In this document: piece after piece, positions 62,144 through 64,000 of the stretch
Position numbering within the stretch: position 1 is the stretch's first letter
Layout: every line of letters starts with the position of its first letter
NCBI RefSeq assembly: GCF_047607445.1
Contig: NZ_JBLKRT010000005.1
Location: 62,001-126,000, forward strand
DNA length: 64,000 nucleotides
From: Crystallibacter sulfonylureivorans_A
Lineage (GTDB): Bacteria > Actinomycetota > Actinomycetes > Actinomycetales > Micrococcaceae
Direction of reading: 5' to 3'
Notes under the pieces: model-generated
Told to the model about the DNA's origin: nothing
Databases searched by the model: none
What the model saw: only the letters and a program-made list of their open reading frames with translations
Position numbers and translations under genes: made by a program

Positions 62144-62752
62144 GTGACCGATTACGATGACGTCGTTGCCGAACTGGACTTTGACCCGCAGATCGACCTG
62201 CCCCGGATCGAAAAAGCGGTTCGCGAGATCCTGATCGCCGTCGGAGAAGATCCGGACCGCGAAGGCCTGCTGGATACCCCGCAGCGTGTCGCCCGTTCGT
62301 ATGCTGAGGTCTTCGCCGGACTGCACCAGGACCCGGCAGAGGTCCTCGGCACCACGTTCGACATCAACCACGAAGAAATGGTGCTGGTCAAGGACATTCC
62401 GTTCTACTCGACCTGCGAGCACCATCTGGTGCCGTTCCATGGCACTGCGCATATTGGCTACATCCCGTCGCATGACGGTAAAGTGACCGGGCTGAGCAAG
62501 CTGGCCCGCCTGGTGGAGATCTATGCGCGCCGCCCGCAGGTGCAGGAACGCCTCACCACGCAGATCGTGGAGGCCCTGGTCAAGTACTTGGAACCCAAGG
62601 GCGCGATCGTCGTCGTCGAATGCGAGCACATGTGCATGTCCATGCGCGGGGTGCGCAAGCCCGGGGCCAAGACGGTCACCTCGGCGGTGCGTGGCCAGTT
62701 GCGCGAGCAGGCCACCCGGGCCGAGGCCATGAGCCTGATTATTGGACGATAG
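62144..62752 (+). CDS. folE: GTP cyclohydrolase I
   Basis: 202 residues from GTG. Zinc ligands Cys91 and His94 lie in STCEHHLVPFHG, with the third Cys in ECEHMCMSMRGVRKPGA. It converts GTP to 7,8-dihydroneopterin triphosphate, the first step of folate synthesis, and leads the folE-folP-folB run (26-bp gap to folP). Confidence 0.97.
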   Translation: MTDYDDVVAELDFDPQIDLPRIEKAVREILIAVGEDPDREGLLDTPQRVARSYAEVFAGLHQDPAEVLGTTFDINHEEMVLVKDIPFYSTCEHHLVPFHGTAHIGYIPSHDGKVTGLSKLARLVEIYARRPQVQERLTTQIVEALVKYLEPKGAIVVVECEHMCMSMRGVRKPGAKTVTSAVRGQLREQATRAEAMSLIIGR

Positions 62753-62778
62753 CGAAAAGATAGAGACGGTAGAACTAG

Positions 62779-63684
62779 ATGGATTCACTCGCCGCAGTCC
62801 CCGGAACCGGGCCCGCAACCTCGCCCCTGCCCGTGCTGCGCAAGGCACGCGCACCGAAGAAGTTCGCGGACCTGCCCACCGACCGGGCCGTCGTCATGGC
62901 CATTTTGAACGTCACGCCGGACTCGTTCAGCGACGGCGGTGAACACGCCAACCGCGAAGCGGCGATCGCCTACGGCCTGAAGCTGCTTTACGGCGGGGCC
63001 GACATCATTGACGTGGGCGGGGAATCCACCCGCCCGAACGCGGACTCCATCACGCCGGAAGAAGAGCAGCAGCGCATTTTGCCGGTGATCGAGGCGTTGG
63101 CCAAGGCCGGCGCCCTGATCAGCGTGGACACCATGCACGTGGACACCGCAGCGAAGGCCCTGGATGCCGGGGCAGCCATCATCAACGACGTGTCCGGCAT
63201 GACCTTCGACCCTGACATGCCGGCGCTGGTGGCGGAGCGGAAGGTTCCCTACATCCTGATGCACCGGCGCGGCGACGCCCGCCATGCGGATCCGAAGGCG
63301 GATTATCAGGACGTGGTGGCCGAAGTCCTCGCGGAACTGACCGAACTGCGCGACAAGTTCGTCGCCGCCGGGGTTGCGCCGGAGCAGATCATTCTGGATC
63401 CGGGTCTGGGCTTCTCCAAGAATGCCGAACACAACTGGGAGCTGCTGCGCGCCACCGGGCAGTTCGCCCAGCTCGGACACAAGCTGCTGATCGGTGCGTC
63501 CCGTAAGCGGTTCCTCGGCTCGTTGCTGACCTCCGCCGGCAAGGCCGCCGCCCCCAAGGAACGCGACGAGGCCACGCTTGCGGTCTCCGCACTGGCCGCG
63601 GCCAACGGCGCGTGGGGCGTGCGCGTGCACGACGCCGGTGCCTCCCTTGACGCTGTCAAGGTCGCCGCTGCCTGGGCCAAGTAG
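62779..63684 (+). CDS. folP: Dihydropteroate synthase
   Basis: 301 residues. Family blocks are MAILNVTPDSFSDGG (about 35-49), DVGGESTRPNA, VDTMHVDTA, INDVSGM, LMHRRG, DPGLGFSKNAEHN and IGASRKRFLG. It joins p-aminobenzoate to the pterin pyrophosphate and is the sulfonamide target. A 30-residue N-terminal extension precedes the core. The ATG at 62779 has only a weak purine-rich leader, suggesting coupling to folE. Confidence 0.96.
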   Translation: MDSLAAVPGTGPATSPLPVLRKARAPKKFADLPTDRAVVMAILNVTPDSFSDGGEHANREAAIAYGLKLLYGGADIIDVGGESTRPNADSITPEEEQQRILPVIEALAKAGALISVDTMHVDTAAKALDAGAAIINDVSGMTFDPDMPALVAERKVPYILMHRRGDARHADPKADYQDVVAEVLAELTELRDKFVAAGVAPEQIILDPGLGFSKNAEHNWELLRATGQFAQLGHKLLIGASRKRFLGSLLTSAGKAAAPKERDEATLAVSALAAANGAWGVRVHDAGASLDAVKVAAAWAK

Positions 63685-63691
63685 GGCGGTC

Positions 63692-64000
63692 ATGGCGGCA
63701 GGACAACCGGCGCGCCCGGACATCATCAAGCTCACCGGCATCTCCGCGGTGGGCTACCACGGCGTGCTGGAACACGAGCGCCGCGACGGGCAGCGGTTTA
63801 TTGTGGACGTTGCCCTGCACACGGACATCCGCCCGGCGGCCGCCGGCGACGACCTGACGAAGACCGCTAACTACGCCGAGCTCGCGGACCAGGTGGAAGC
63901 GATCATCACCGGCGAGGCGCTGCAGCTGATTGAAACCCTGGCCGAACGGATCGCGGACCACGTGCTGCGCACCTTCTCCGTGGCAGCGGTGGAAGTCACC
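63692..64000 (+). CDS. folB: Dihydroneopterin aldolase (partial)
   Basis: The first 103 residues, cut by the right edge. LTGISAVGYHGVLEHERRDGQRFIVD (landmark region) contains the Tyr and Glu of the active site, and ANYAELADQVEAII and LIETLAERIADHVL follow the FolB pattern. It splits dihydroneopterin to 6-hydroxymethyl-dihydropterin plus glycolaldehyde. It starts seven bases after folP with AGGGCGG close upstream. Confidence 0.94.
   Translation, partial: MAAGQPARPDIIKLTGISAVGYHGVLEHERRDGQRFIVDVALHTDIRPAAAGDDLTKTANYAELADQVEAIITGEALQLIETLAERIADHVLRTFSVAAVEVT

Overview
The window is chromosomal DNA from a high-GC Gram-positive actinobacterium. Gene content and order fit Arthrobacter or a close relative in the Micrococcaceae: the run tilS-hpt-ftsH-folE-folP-folB, a divergent Ku/LigD pair, DUF5997 and DUF2630 proteins, a DUF2342-type metalloprotease and many GTG starts. 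This is inference from protein families; no 16S gene is present. I see no rRNA, tRNA, CRISPR array, transposase or integrase.

Layout. 1-7.9 kb: a LuxR-type two-component system cut by the left edge, DUF5997 facing a helix-turn-helix-less LysR effector domain, an inositol-phosphatase-like enzyme, an enoyl-CoA hydratase, DoxX, a NERD-helicase and an SRPBCC protein. 7.9-16.3 kb: PstS-like lipoprotein, FAD/Rieske fusion, isochorismatase-like hydrolase, and two DHA2 efflux pumps with their own TetR and MarR regulators, meeting tail to tail at a strong terminator. 16.3-19.9 kb: Ku and LigD (non-homologous end joining). 20-29.1 kb: LacI regulator, alpha/beta hydrolase, PfkB kinase, HAD phosphatase, a nitrilase-fold protein that has lost its catalytic residues, GDPD, glycerate kinase, and a SulP transporter coupled to a cysteine-free ArsR regulator.

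29.2-37.6 kb is the most distinctive part: an apparent accessory catabolic module with two cytochromes P450, a [3Fe-4S] ferredoxin, a stand-alone cytosolic HtaA-fold (haem-binding-type) protein, and a ribose-type (CUT2) ABC importer. The importer's binding protein sits apart, on the opposite strand, behind the second P450. The module has strong terminators, operator-like inverted repeats, a short leader ORF coupled to the ATPase gene, and no regulator or ferredoxin reductase of its own.

37.6-50 kb: dodecin, nucleobase permease, SDR-ALDH operon, phosphoglucomutase, peptide/H+ symporter, amidase, peptidase E, rhodanese and prephenate dehydratase. 50-64 kb is mainly core genes: diacylglycerol-kinase-like enzyme, serS, HAD phosphatase, SatD-like regulator, ppa, D-Ala-D-Ala carboxypeptidase, DUF2342 protease, tilS, hpt, ftsH and the folate genes, the last (folB) cut by the right edge.

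A pattern runs through the window: about fifteen start codons lie 6-8 nt downstream of a TANNNT -10 box with no Shine-Dalgarno sequence, which points to leaderless transcripts. Most very long open frames opposite the annotated genes are GC-driven shadows and were left out.
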